Notes under the pieces: generated by a model | Seen by the model: only the letters and a program-made list of their open reading frames with translations | Told to the model about the DNA's origin: nothing | Databases searched by the model: none | Position numbers and translations under genes: made by a program | Shown here: one piece after another, positions 8,970 through 18,097 of the stretch | Numbering within the stretch: position 1 is the first letter of the stretch | Layout of the letters: each line of letters opens with the position of its first letter | NCBI RefSeq assembly: GCF_014196125.1 | Contig: NZ_JACIDA010000002.1 | Span: forward strand, 186,001 to 250,000 | Direction: 5' to 3' | Source of the DNA: Brevundimonas mediterranea | GTDB taxonomy: Bacteria > Pseudomonadota > Alphaproteobacteria > Caulobacterales > Caulobacteraceae | Length of the DNA stretch: 64,000 nt

Positions 8970-9695
8970 ATGAGATTGGCGGGAAAGACCGCGCTGGTGA
9001 CGGCGGCGGCTCAGGGCATTGGTCGCGCGACGGTGGAGGCCTTCCTGGAGGAAGGCGCCTCGGTGATCGCGGCGGACATCAACACCGATCCGTTGGCCGA
9101 TCTGCCAGGCGTCACCGTCCGGAAACTGGATGTCACGGACCCTGACGCGGTCAAGGCCATCGCCGCCGAGTTTGCAGGGGTCGATGTCCTCTACAATTGC
9201 GCCGGCTATGTTCACGCCGGCACGATCCTGGACTGCGATGAAGACGTCTGGACCTTCTCGAACGCCCTGAACGTCACTGCCCAGTACCGGATGATCCGGG
9301 CCTTCCTGCCCGCAATGATCGCCAATGGCGGCGGCTCCATCATCAACATGTCGTCGGTGTGTTCCAGCATAAAAGCCGTCCCGAACCGGTTCGCTTACGG
9401 CGCCACCAAGGCCGCCGTCATCGGCCTGACCAAGTCGGTCGCGGCCGATTTCGTGACCCAGGGCGTGCGCTGCAACGCCATCTGCCCCGGCACAGTGGAA
9501 ACCCCCTCGCTTCTGCAGAGGCTCCGCGACACCGGCGACTTCGACAAGGCCTATGCGGAGTTCACCGCACGTCAGGCGATGGGGCGCTTCGGCCGTCCGA
9601 CGGAACTGGCGGCGCTGGCGGTCTATCTGGCGTCCGACGAATCCGCCTTCACCACCGGCACGGTCAATGTGATCGACGGCGGCTGGGTCAACTGA
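8970..9695 (+). CDS. SDR oxidoreductase, likely 2-keto-3-deoxy-L-fuconate dehydrogenase
   Basis: 241 residues, a classical short-chain dehydrogenase. The cofactor motif is TAAAQGIG (residues 11-18), an acidic residue after strand 2 (AADIN) favours NAD, NCAG is at 76-79, and the active site has S129 region and YGATK (Y143, K147). The TAAAQGIG variant and overall pattern resemble the BDH2-like SDRs that oxidize 2-keto-3-deoxy-L-fuconate at C4 in the Xanthomonas L-fucose pathway. The next gene encodes a hydrolase for the expected 2,4-diketo product, 21 bases downstream. An AGGGG ribosome site supports the start at 8970. Confidence 0.82.
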   Translation: MRLAGKTALVTAAAQGIGRATVEAFLEEGASVIAADINTDPLADLPGVTVRKLDVTDPDAVKAIAAEFAGVDVLYNCAGYVHAGTILDCDEDVWTFSNALNVTAQYRMIRAFLPAMIANGGGSIINMSSVCSSIKAVPNRFAYGATKAAVIGLTKSVAADFVTQGVRCNAICPGTVETPSLLQRLRDTGDFDKAYAEFTARQAMGRFGRPTELAALAVYLASDESAFTTGTVNVIDGGWVN

Positions 9696-9716
9696 GCTTC
9701 TCGGGGAAACACCATA

Positions 9717-10562
9717 ATGAAACTGCTGCGTTTCGGCCCGATCGGCCAGGAAAAGCCCGGCGTGATCGACGCCGAGGGTCAAATCCGCGATCTCAGCGCC
9801 ATCATCGGCGATATCGACGGCGAGGCCCTGTCCGACGCCGGCCTGGCCCGGATCCGCGCCCTCGACATGACCGCCCTTCCGCTGGCCCCCGAGGGGGTTC
9901 GATACGGCGCCTGCGTGGGCAAGGTCGGCAAGTTCCTGTGCATCGGCCTGAACTATGCGGATCACGCTGCAGAGTCGGGCCTGCCGATTCCCGAAGAGCC
10001 TGTTCTCTTTTCCAAGGCGACGTCCTGCATCGTCGGCCCGAACGATCCGGTTCTGAAACCGCGCGGTTCGACCAAGCTCGACTGGGAGGTCGAGTTGGGC
10101 ATCGTCATCGGCAAGGACGCCGCCTACGTCTCGGAAGCCGAGGCCGAGGCCTGTATCGCCGGCTATTGCACGATCAACGACGTGTCCGAGCGCGCCTTCC
10201 AGACCGAGCGGGGCGGCACTTGGGACAAGGGCAAGGGCTGCGACACCTTTGGCCCCATCGGCCCCTGGCTGGTGACCCGCGACGAGGTGGCGGACCCCGC
10301 GAACCTGCGACTGTGGCTGAAGGTCAATGGCCAGACGTTCCAGGACGGCTCGACCGCGACGATGATCTTCAAACCGGCCTTCATCGTCCATTACGTCAGC
10401 CAGTTCATGAGCCTGCAGCCGGGCGACGTCATCTCGACCGGCACGCCGCCTGGCGTCGGCCTGGGGCAAAAACCGGCCCCCGTCTATCTGAACGCCGGCG
10501 ACGTAATGGAACTGGGCATCGAGGGCCTGGGGGAACAGCGACAGGTCGTCGCGCAAGCCTGA
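9717..10562 (+). CDS. FAH-family 2,4-diketo-3-deoxy sugar acid hydrolase
   Basis: 281 residues, the standard length for the short fumarylacetoacetate hydrolase branch. Conserved features are CIGLNYADHAAESG (near 80), PVLFSKATSC, the metal-binding LDWEVELGIVIGKD, and FMSLQPGDVISTGTPPGVG near the C-terminus. Family members that follow a 2-keto-3-deoxy acid dehydrogenase cleave 2,4-diketo-3-deoxy-L-fuconate or -L-rhamnonate to pyruvate and L-lactate. An FMN-dependent L-lactate dehydrogenase gene in the facing operon supports that product. It is probably co-transcribed with the SDR gene. Confidence 0.85.
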   Translation: MKLLRFGPIGQEKPGVIDAEGQIRDLSAIIGDIDGEALSDAGLARIRALDMTALPLAPEGVRYGACVGKVGKFLCIGLNYADHAAESGLPIPEEPVLFSKATSCIVGPNDPVLKPRGSTKLDWEVELGIVIGKDAAYVSEAEAEACIAGYCTINDVSERAFQTERGGTWDKGKGCDTFGPIGPWLVTRDEVADPANLRLWLKVNGQTFQDGSTATMIFKPAFIVHYVSQFMSLQPGDVISTGTPPGVGLGQKPAPVYLNAGDVMELGIEGLGEQRQVVAQA

Positions 10563-10581
10563 GTTACACCCCCCGTCCGCA

Positions 10582-10629
10582 TTGACACGAGAGGCTCATC
10601 CGCTACGTTATTTTCATAATACATAATAT
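10582..10629 (+). promoter_or_regulatory. Promoter region and operator copy before the glycosidase pair
   Basis: TTGACA at 10582-10587 could be a -35 box, with TACGTT or ACGTTA about 16-17 bases on. The operator-like ATAATACATAATAT spans 10616-10629 and matches ATAATAC plus part of the second half of the locus palindrome. It lies 18 bases before the start of the beta-helix gene. Confidence 0.5.
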
Positions 10630-10646
10630 GTTTTGGGAGCGTGCGT

Positions 10647-12668
10647 ATGGGCCAGGGATCAGGATTCGGCAGGATTGCCGCTGGCGTGATGTCCGTCGGC
10701 CTTGCGCTCTCAGCGACGAGCGCCCTAGCCCAGGCGGTTGTCCATGTCTCACCAGAGGGAGACGACAGCAACAGCGGCAGCCAAACGCGTCCGGTGCAGT
10801 CGCTCACGCGCGCCCAGGCGCTGGTTCGAAGCCAGAACGGGCGCTCCGATGTGACCGTCGAACTCGCGGGCGGCACCTATCGGCTCGACCGCCCCCTGAC
10901 GTTCACGGCCCCCGATGGGGGCCAGGGCGACCACGGCGTGATCTGGCGCGCCAAGGCCGGAGACACACCCGTCATCTCCGGCGGCTTCGACGTCTCGGGC
11001 TTCATGCTCTTCGACGACGAACGCCGCGTCTATGTCGCCGACATTCCCAAGGGTCTCGACGCCCGTCAGGTCTGGGTCAACGATACCCTGGCGGAGCGGC
11101 CCTGGCTGGAGATCCGTGCTTCCGACCTGAACTTCACCGCAACCGGGATCGAGATCACCAATCCGGATCTGGCCTACATCGGCGCGATCCAGCACCCGGA
11201 CCGCCTTGAGGTCGAGGCCACAGGTTTCTTCACCGACCGCTTCTCGCCCGTCGCCTCGATCAGCGGCACGACCCTGACGATGCAGCAGCCCGGCTGGGAC
11301 AACAACACTTGGGGCTACGACACGATCTCGAAGCCGATCTTCCCCGACGACTCCCGCCTGTTTCTGGTCAATGCGCCCGAGTTGATCGGCAAGACCAACG
11401 ACTGGCACGCCAAGCCCTACCAATGGTTCATCGATCCGAAGGCCGGCAAGCTCTACCTGCGCATCGCTCAGGACGACGACATCGCCAAACTGCGCGTGAC
11501 CGTGCCGGCCTTGCCTGCCCTTATGTCGATCAGCGGCACGCCGGATGCGCCGATCCGGAATCTGACATTCAGCGGTTTGCGGTTTTCCTACACCTCATGG
11601 ATGGGGCCGTCCGAGCCAACGGGTTACGCCAACCAACAGAGCGGCGCCTTCCTGAAGGATCCCTCGCCGCTGCGGCCAGCCGACGCCTGGTCGAGCTGCG
11701 GTTGGGGTTGCCCCGAGTTCGAGTCGATGCGCCAGCTTTGGAACCAGATGCCCGCAGCGGTCCAGGTCGCCGCAGCCCGCAACATCGTTTTCGAGAACAA
11801 CCATTTCACTCAGTTGGGCCAGATCGGTCTCGGCCTCGGCAATGACGCCAACGCCAATCTTTCCGGCGTCGGCCTGGCCGTTCAAGACATCCGCGTGACC
11901 CGCAATCATTTCGGCGTCCTGTCAGGCAGCGCGATCATGGCGGGCGGCATCCGTCTGGACGCTCACCACCCGACCAGCCCCGATCTGATCAATCGCAACA
12001 TCGAGATCGCGGACAATGTCATCGCCGGCGTCAGCCAGGACTACAAGGATAATGCGGCGATCCTGACGACCTACATCGACGGCGCCCGCATCCTGCACAA
12101 TGACATCACCGACGCCCCCTATGACGCGATCGCCGTCGGCTGGGGCTGGGGCTACAATGATGCCGGCGGCAATCCGAACTATGACGAGAACCAGAAGGGC
12201 TATCTCTACAACACCCGGTTCACCACCCCGACGACCCTGCGCAACACCCTGATCGAGGGCAACCGGATCCACGGGGTCAAGACCTGGTACATGGACGGCG
12301 GGGCCATCTACAATCTGTCGGCCAACCCCGACGCCATCATTCGCGCCAACCACATCTTCGACATCGGCGACCGGATCGCCGTCTATCTGGACGAAGGCTC
12401 CAAGCACTTCACCGTCACGGGCAATGTCATCGACACCCAGGGCAAGTGGCTGAACATCAATACGGCGGGTCGGATGTATCAACGCCGGATCTCGACCGAC
12501 AACACGGCCACCGGCAACTGGCACAACTCGATGCGAACCGGCGGCCGCTGGCTGCGTGAAATCGGCAATGTGGCCGAGGGCAATATATTGGTCCCGGACC
12601 GCGACTGGCCGGCGGACGCCCAGGCGGTGATCGACGCCGCAGGTCCCCGTCGCGAGGCCGGTCAATGA
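10647..12668 (+). CDS. Secreted beta-helix glycoside hydrolase, GH141-like (possible alpha-L-fucosidase)
   Basis: 673 residues from the ATG at 10647, which has GGGAG seven bases upstream. A signal peptide ends near ALAQA. The N-terminus (VVHVSPEGDDSNSGS, then LAGGTYRLDRPLTF and VISGGF) and the later right-handed beta-helix (FENNHF, IADNVIAG, LHNDITD, IEGNRIHG, RANHIFDI) match the secreted parallel beta-helix enzymes that include GH141, whose founding members are alpha-L-fucosidase and xylanase. With an L-fucose-type pathway alongside, alpha-L-fucosidase is an attractive but unproven reading. Other beta-helix activities such as GH120-like or lyase are possible. The stop overlaps the rhamnosidase start (ATGA, 12665-12668), so the two are coupled. 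Confidence 0.72.
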   Translation: MGQGSGFGRIAAGVMSVGLALSATSALAQAVVHVSPEGDDSNSGSQTRPVQSLTRAQALVRSQNGRSDVTVELAGGTYRLDRPLTFTAPDGGQGDHGVIWRAKAGDTPVISGGFDVSGFMLFDDERRVYVADIPKGLDARQVWVNDTLAERPWLEIRASDLNFTATGIEITNPDLAYIGAIQHPDRLEVEATGFFTDRFSPVASISGTTLTMQQPGWDNNTWGYDTISKPIFPDDSRLFLVNAPELIGKTNDWHAKPYQWFIDPKAGKLYLRIAQDDDIAKLRVTVPALPALMSISGTPDAPIRNLTFSGLRFSYTSWMGPSEPTGYANQQSGAFLKDPSPLRPADAWSSCGWGCPEFESMRQLWNQMPAAVQVAAARNIVFENNHFTQLGQIGLGLGNDANANLSGVGLAVQDIRVTRNHFGVLSGSAIMAGGIRLDAHHPTSPDLINRNIEIADNVIAGVSQDYKDNAAILTTYIDGARILHNDITDAPYDAIAVGWGWGYNDAGGNPNYDENQKGYLYNTRFTTPTTLRNTLIEGNRIHGVKTWYMDGGAIYNLSANPDAIIRANHIFDIGDRIAVYLDEGSKHFTVTGNVIDTQGKWLNINTAGRMYQRRISTDNTATGNWHNSMRTGGRWLREIGNVAEGNILVPDRDWPADAQAVIDAAGPRREAGQ

Positions 12669-15600
12669 GCGCCGTCTCGCGTCGCGGCCTGCTGGGCGGC
12701 GCCGGCCTGGCAGGCCTGGCCGCCACGGCGCCCGCCGCGTCTGCGCATGCGTTTCAAGCGTCGGCGCTGGACGTCCTGGACCTAAAGGCTCACTCGGCCG
12801 TCGAGCCCATGGGGCTGGAGGACCAAGCCGTGCGCCTGTCCTGGCGGCTTCAGAGCCCCGACCGCGACGTGCGCCAGACCCGCTACGAAATCCAGGCCGC
12901 CAGCACCCGCGAACTGCTGGAGGGGGGCACGCCGGACCTGTGGCACGCGGGTGAGGTCCTCACCGATCAGAGCATGGACGTGTCCTGGCTGGGCAGTCCG
13001 CTGAAGTCGCGCCAGGTCGTCTGGTGGCGGGTTCTAGTGCGCGACAACAAGGGCCGACGCGCGACCAGCGCCTCGTCCCGTTTCGAAATGGGGCTGCTCA
13101 CGCCGTCCGACTGGCGCGCCGAATGGATCGCCGCAGAGACAGAGACAGCGCGCGCGGATCGTCAGGCCGGCCTGTTGTGGATGCGCGGCGACCGCCCTTC
13201 CGATAAGTCCGACCGTTATTTCCGCCTGAGCTTCGACCTGCCGTCGGCGGCGGACGTGACCCTGTTCTCCATCGCCAATTTCGACTCCGACATCTGGCTG
13301 GATGGCCGCACAGTCGAGCGACCGCCCCACCCGTCCATCGCCTTCGGCGTGGCGCCGGTCGCCGAAACCCGCCACCCCCTCGCTGCGGGCCGCCATGTGG
13401 TGGCCATCCGGGTCAAGGATCCAGCCGGGTTCAATGAGCCGAAACTGCACGAGATTTCCGCCGCCGTTATGGTGCGCGCCGATCTTGGCCGGGGCCGCAC
13501 CGTTCGCATCACGTCGCGGGGGATGAAGACAGCCTTGCACGCCCCGACGGGCTGGGAACGCCCCGGCTTTTCCGATGCGCGCTGGTCCGCCGCAGAGGTG
13601 TCGAAAATACAGCCGCAGTCCTGGCCCGGATACGGCGCCTTCCTTCTGCGCAAGGCCTTCTCCGTCTCCAAGCCGGTCGCGGCCGCACGCCTCTACGCCA
13701 CGGCGCTGGGCGTCTACGAGGCCCAGATCAATGGACGGCGGGTCGGCGACGCCTTGCTGAGCCCCGAGAGCACCGACTTCCGCAAGACCGCCCTCTATCA
13801 GGTCCACGACGTCACCGATCTTCTGGTTCCAGGCGACAACGCCATCGGCGCCATGGTCGGGGACGGCTGGTACGGCAGCTATCATGCACCCGCCGGCCGC
13901 TACGCCTTCGGCGACGCGCCGCTGCGGTTCCTGGGCCAGCTGGAAATTCTCTATGTCGACGGGACTCGCGATCTGGTCGTGTCGGACGCGACTTGGCGCC
14001 TGACCGAGGCGCCGGTCACGCGTGGAGAAATCTATTACGGCGAGGACTATGACGCGCGGCTCGAAAGGGCCGGTTGGGCCAATGCCGGGTTCGACGCCGC
14101 CGAATGGCGCGCGGTGGATATCGCGCCGACGCCGCCCTGCGTTCTGAAGGCCCAGGTCAGCCCCCCGCTGCGCCGCATCGAGACGCTGAAGGCCAGAACG
14201 GTCGCCAAGGTGGGGACCAGCTATGTCCTGGACTTCGGGCAGAACTTCGCCGGTTGGGCGAGATTGAAGGTCCGCGGCCAGGCGGGCCAGGCGATCACGC
14301 TGAAGTTCGCGGAGGTCCTGCAGGCCGACGGCCACGTCGACCAGTCCAACCTGCGCGCCGCCCGTGCAGCCCTTGTCTATACGCTCAAGGGCGATCCGGC
14401 GGGCGAGACCTACGAACCGCGCTTCACCTATTTCGGCTTCCGCTATGTCGAGGTCGAGGGGCTGGAGCAGGCCTTGGGCCGCGCGCCGACAGCGGACGAC
14501 GTGGAGGGGATCGTCGTCTCCTCAAACCTGACCGAGACGGGTCATCTGCGGATCGCCAACCCGGTGATCCACGGCCTGTGGCGAAATACGCTGTGGAGCC
14601 AGCGGTCGAACTTCTTCGGGGTGCCCACCGACTGCCCCCAGCGCGACGAACGGCTCGGCTGGACCGGCGACGCCAATGTCTTCTGGGACGCCGCCGCCTT
14701 CAACATGGACGTGGCGGCCTTCACCGAACGCTACGCCGGCGACATGCGCGACGCCCAGGGACCGCGCGGGGAGTTCCCCGACTATGCGCCCGCAGGCTGG
14801 CAGGACCTGGGCCTCGGAACCTCGCCCGGCTGGGCCGACGCCGGCGTCATGCTGCCCTGGACGACGTGGCGGCGCTACGGCGACACCGCCATCATCGATC
14901 AGAACTGGGCGGCGATGACCCGCTATCTGGGCTTCATCCTGGACAACAATCCGGACCTGATCTGGCGCAACGAACGCGGCTACGACTTCGGCGACTGGGT
15001 CGCGCTGGACGCCGTCAATCCAGGCGACGAAACCACGCCCAAGGCCCTGATCGCCACCGCCATGTGGAAGCACTCGGTCGAGGCCATGGCCGATATGGCG
15101 ATGGCGTCCGGCCGTCGCCCCGACGCCACCCGCTATCGCGATCTGGCCCGGCGCCTCACCTCCGCCTTCCAGCGGGAGTTCGTGCGACCGGACGGCGCGA
15201 TGGGCAACGGCTCGCAGGCCGGCTACATCCTCGCCCTGCGGTTCGGCCTCGTTCCCGAGGCCCTGCGGCCCGCCTCCACCGCGCATCTGGTCGCGGATAT
15301 CCGGCGGCGCGGCACTCTGCTGTCGACCGGATTCCTGGGCACGCCCTACAGCCTGGACGCCCTGGCCGACAACGGACAGGACAGCCTGGTCTATGACCTG
15401 CTGCTGCGCACCGACTTCCCGTCCTGGGGCTATATGATCCGCAAGGACGCCACCACGATCTGGGAGCGGTGGAACGGCGACGTCGGCGATGTGGCGATGA
15501 ACTCGTTCAACCACTATGCGCTGGGCGCCGTGACCGGCTTCGTCTTCCGCCGCATCGCCGGGATCGAGCCGACGAAACAGGGCTTCCTGACCTTCCGCTT

Positions 15601-15892
15601 CAACCCGGTCCTGGACGCGCGCGTCCCCCGCGGCGGGGGTGACTACGACAGCATCCTTGGCCGGATCACCACCGACTGGGAGATGAAGCCGGACGGCGGC
15701 TTCGACCTTAGGCTTGTCGTTCCCACCAACAGCCGCGCCGAGGTCCACATTCCCGCGACATCGCCAAATGGCGTGCGAGAGAACGGCCTGCCGCTGGCCC
15801 AGGCCGCCGGCGTCGCCGTGCGCGGCATGGAGGGCGATCGGCTGGTGCTCGATGTCGGGTCCGGCGCGTATCGGTTCCAGTCCCAGGGCTGA
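12665..15892 (+). CDS. Exported GH78 alpha-L-rhamnosidase
   Basis: 1075 residues with a twin-arginine signal (SRRGLLGGAGLAG, ending near ASAHAF). The domain order fits GH78: an N-terminal Ig-like/fibronectin-type domain, a lectin-like insertion with FDSDIWLDGR, the rhamnosidase N-domain (ATALGVYEAQINGRRVGD, GDGWYG), then an (alpha/alpha)6 catalytic domain with TDCPQRDERLGWTGDA, which holds the acid residue of the family, and TIWERWNGDVGD. It removes terminal alpha-L-rhamnose from polysaccharides such as rhamnogalacturonan or from glycosides. Tat export suggests folding before export to the periplasm. It is the last gene of the plus-strand run and ends at a shared terminator. Confidence 0.93.
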   Translation: MSAVSRRGLLGGAGLAGLAATAPAASAHAFQASALDVLDLKAHSAVEPMGLEDQAVRLSWRLQSPDRDVRQTRYEIQAASTRELLEGGTPDLWHAGEVLTDQSMDVSWLGSPLKSRQVVWWRVLVRDNKGRRATSASSRFEMGLLTPSDWRAEWIAAETETARADRQAGLLWMRGDRPSDKSDRYFRLSFDLPSAADVTLFSIANFDSDIWLDGRTVERPPHPSIAFGVAPVAETRHPLAAGRHVVAIRVKDPAGFNEPKLHEISAAVMVRADLGRGRTVRITSRGMKTALHAPTGWERPGFSDARWSAAEVSKIQPQSWPGYGAFLLRKAFSVSKPVAAARLYATALGVYEAQINGRRVGDALLSPESTDFRKTALYQVHDVTDLLVPGDNAIGAMVGDGWYGSYHAPAGRYAFGDAPLRFLGQLEILYVDGTRDLVVSDATWRLTEAPVTRGEIYYGEDYDARLERAGWANAGFDAAEWRAVDIAPTPPCVLKAQVSPPLRRIETLKARTVAKVGTSYVLDFGQNFAGWARLKVRGQAGQAITLKFAEVLQADGHVDQSNLRAARAALVYTLKGDPAGETYEPRFTYFGFRYVEVEGLEQALGRAPTADDVEGIVVSSNLTETGHLRIANPVIHGLWRNTLWSQRSNFFGVPTDCPQRDERLGWTGDANVFWDAAAFNMDVAAFTERYAGDMRDAQGPRGEFPDYAPAGWQDLGLGTSPGWADAGVMLPWTTWRRYGDTAIIDQNWAAMTRYLGFILDNNPDLIWRNERGYDFGDWVALDAVNPGDETTPKALIATAMWKHSVEAMADMAMASGRRPDATRYRDLARRLTSAFQREFVRPDGAMGNGSQAGYILALRFGLVPEALRPASTAHLVADIRRRGTLLSTGFLGTPYSLDALADNGQDSLVYDLLLRTDFPSWGYMIRKDATTIWERWNGDVGDVAMNSFNHYALGAVTGFVFRRIAGIEPTKQGFLTFRFNPVLDARVPRGGGDYDSILGRITTDWEMKPDGGFDLRLVVPTNSRAEVHIPATSPNGVRENGLPLAQAAGVAVRGMEGDRLVLDVGSGAYRFQSQG

Positions 15893-15906
15893 CCGACCCT
15901 GACGCC

Positions 15907-15942
15907 AAAAAAGCCCTGCCGGGTCGGACCGGCAGGGCTTTT
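15907..15942. terminator. Bidirectional terminator between convergent GH78 and GH2 genes
   Basis: GCCCTGCCGG at 15913-15922 pairs with CCGGCAGGGC at 15929-15938 around six bases. It is flanked by six A on the left and TTTT on the right, so the hairpin has a T-run when read from either strand. It serves the two converging operons. Confidence 0.88.
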
Positions 15943-15960
15943 CAGTGCAGGTCCACCGGA

Positions 15961-18054
15961 TCAGGGATTGGTGCGATAGGTCCAGCGCACGCTGTCGGTC
16001 AGTTCGCGACCGTCCACCTCGGTCACGGCATCGACGACATTCTCGCCGCTGGCCAGGTCGATATCCCAGACCGCCGCGTGATCCACGACGGGCACGGTCG
16101 CCCAATCCCCTCCGTTCAGGCGCAACCGGACCTGCGGCTGGTTGGAGAAGACCTTCACCTTCACGCGCGCGATCCGCTTGTTCACGTCGCGGCGGCTGGT
16201 GATGTGCAGCATCGGCACGTCGGACCAGTTGGCCTGGTACCAATAGTAGGCGTCCTTGAAGGTCCGCCGATCCTCGGTCACCAGGCCTTTGTCGTTGATC
16301 GCGGGGCGATCGCCTTCGTTGCGCTTGAACGAGGGGAAGTCGAAGCCCAGCCAGATGAAGTTCGACCACAGGTACGGGCGCGCGCCCAGCTCGCGCCAGT
16401 GCACCTCATGGAAGCTGGTCTGCCATTGTTCGGGATGCCAGTAGCCGTCGGCCACCGGACGACGCATCACCGGATCTTCCTGATGCAGGATGCTGGCGCC
16501 GGCGCCATATTCGCTGACCCCGATCGGGCGGTTGGGCATCCGCGCGTGGAGTTCGTCCGCCCACGGCCCGATATCCTTGGCCTCGGTCCAGTACCAGCCG
16601 AAGTAGCGGTTGTAGGAGACGGTGTCGCTGTGCTGGGCGATGGAGTCGTCATCATCGAGACAGCAGTGGGCGTAGGTCGTCGGCCGTCCCGGATCCAACG
16701 CCTTCGCGGTAGACTGCAGGGCGGCAAGCAGCCGGTTCGCCGCATCGCCCGACGTCCGCAACTCATTCCCGATGCCCCACAGCCCGACCGAGGGGTGGTT
16801 GTCAGTCTGGGCGATCAGCTCGCGCATCTGCTGGACCAGGTTCTCGCGGAAATGATCCGAGGGATCCATGTCGTCGATCAAGGGCACTTCGGTCGTCAGC
16901 AGGATGCCCAGCCGATCCGCTTCCTCATAGACGCGGGGCGGATGCTGCATGTGCGCCAGTCGAAGGGCGGTCACGCCCATGTCGGCCATGATCTTCATGT
17001 CCTCGTCGATCTCGGCGTCCGTAACGATCGGTCCCTTGCCGAAGCGTGTGGGCATCTGGATATTGGCGCCATAGAGGGCATAGGGCTGTCCGTTCAGGGT
17101 GAACTGGCCCTGGGCGTTCAGCCCGACGGTCCGCACGCCAAGAAGCGCCTGCGCGCTGTCGATGGGCTGACCGTCGACCAGAATTTCGGTCTTCACCTGA
17201 TAGAGATAGGGCGAGCGGCGCCCCTCCCACAGTTTTGGCTCGGCGAGCCGAAGGGTTTGTTCGACGGCTTGGCCCCGTCCCGCCTCCAGCGTCGTGGGCG
17301 TCCGGCTTTCCGCGACCGTTGCACCATCGGCGTCGATAATCCGCGTCACCACCTCGAACTGCGCTGAAGACCGCCGATCGTTCTTCACCAGGACACGCGC
17401 CGCGATGTCCGCCTGACCGTCGGCCAACGACGCCGTGCGCACATGCAGGCCCGGACCGGCGTGATCCAACAGATCAATGTGGAGGTCCGGCGCTTCGATC
17501 AGCTTCACCTCCCGGTAAAGACCGCCGAAGATGTTGAAGTCTCCGTTGAGCGGCGCATAGCGGGTGTTGCGGGCGTTATCGACCCGCACGGCAAGCAGGT
17601 TCCGACCGGCCCGCAGAGCGTCCGTCACGTCATAGCGAAAGGCGGCGTAACCGCCCTCGTGCGTGCCGATCGCACGCCCGTTCAGGAAGATGTCGGCCTT
17701 CAGCGTCGCCCCGCCGAAATGCAGATAATAGCGTTTGCCTGGCTCCGGCGCGTGATCCAGAGATAGGCGGTACCAAGCCGGCCCGCGATAATAGACGCCT
17801 TCCGGTTCGCCCCGGGCCTTGGCCCCGCCGATCCCCGAGTCCGCCGCATTATAGGTGTGAGGCACGACTACCGACGACCAGGCCGCATCGTCGAAACGCG
17901 GAGCCTGGGCGCCCTGAACATCCTCGCGAACGAAGCGCCAGCCCTCGACCAACGCCGTCTCTTCGGCCGAGAGCGCCGTGCCGGCGGCCAGCGCCCAGAC
18001 GGCGCCGCCAATGATCAGTCGATGCCGCAGGGCGCGGGGTGAAATGGGCTTCAT
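15961..18054 (-). CDS. GH2-family exo-glycosidase (beta-galactosidase/beta-glucuronidase type), exported
   Basis: 697 residues from the ATG at 18054, preceded by GAGGAGG; longer readings upstream lack a ribosome site. A signal peptide (ending near GTALSAEE) is followed by the GH2 sugar-binding jelly roll (WRFVREDVQGAQ, VVVPHTYNA), an Ig-like domain and a barrel. The acid/base is in LWGIGNELRTSGD (N-E pair), and the nucleophile region is IGVSEYGAGA. GH2 enzymes remove terminal beta-galactose, beta-glucuronate, beta-mannose or alpha-arabinose; which one is not evident. It is 44 bases downstream of the GH28 gene and probably shares its transcript. Confidence 0.9.
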   Translation of the reverse strand: MKPISPRALRHRLIIGGAVWALAAGTALSAEETALVEGWRFVREDVQGAQAPRFDDAAWSSVVVPHTYNAADSGIGGAKARGEPEGVYYRGPAWYRLSLDHAPEPGKRYYLHFGGATLKADIFLNGRAIGTHEGGYAAFRYDVTDALRAGRNLLAVRVDNARNTRYAPLNGDFNIFGGLYREVKLIEAPDLHIDLLDHAGPGLHVRTASLADGQADIAARVLVKNDRRSSAQFEVVTRIIDADGATVAESRTPTTLEAGRGQAVEQTLRLAEPKLWEGRRSPYLYQVKTEILVDGQPIDSAQALLGVRTVGLNAQGQFTLNGQPYALYGANIQMPTRFGKGPIVTDAEIDEDMKIMADMGVTALRLAHMQHPPRVYEEADRLGILLTTEVPLIDDMDPSDHFRENLVQQMRELIAQTDNHPSVGLWGIGNELRTSGDAANRLLAALQSTAKALDPGRPTTYAHCCLDDDDSIAQHSDTVSYNRYFGWYWTEAKDIGPWADELHARMPNRPIGVSEYGAGASILHQEDPVMRRPVADGYWHPEQWQTSFHEVHWRELGARPYLWSNFIWLGFDFPSFKRNEGDRPAINDKGLVTEDRRTFKDAYYWYQANWSDVPMLHITSRRDVNKRIARVKVKVFSNQPQVRLRLNGGDWATVPVVDHAAVWDIDLASGENVVDAVTEVDGRELTDSVRWTYRTNP

Positions 18055-18097
18055 GTCGTCCTCCTCGCGCCCGCTTTCGGGGCGTCGTTGTTCGTCA

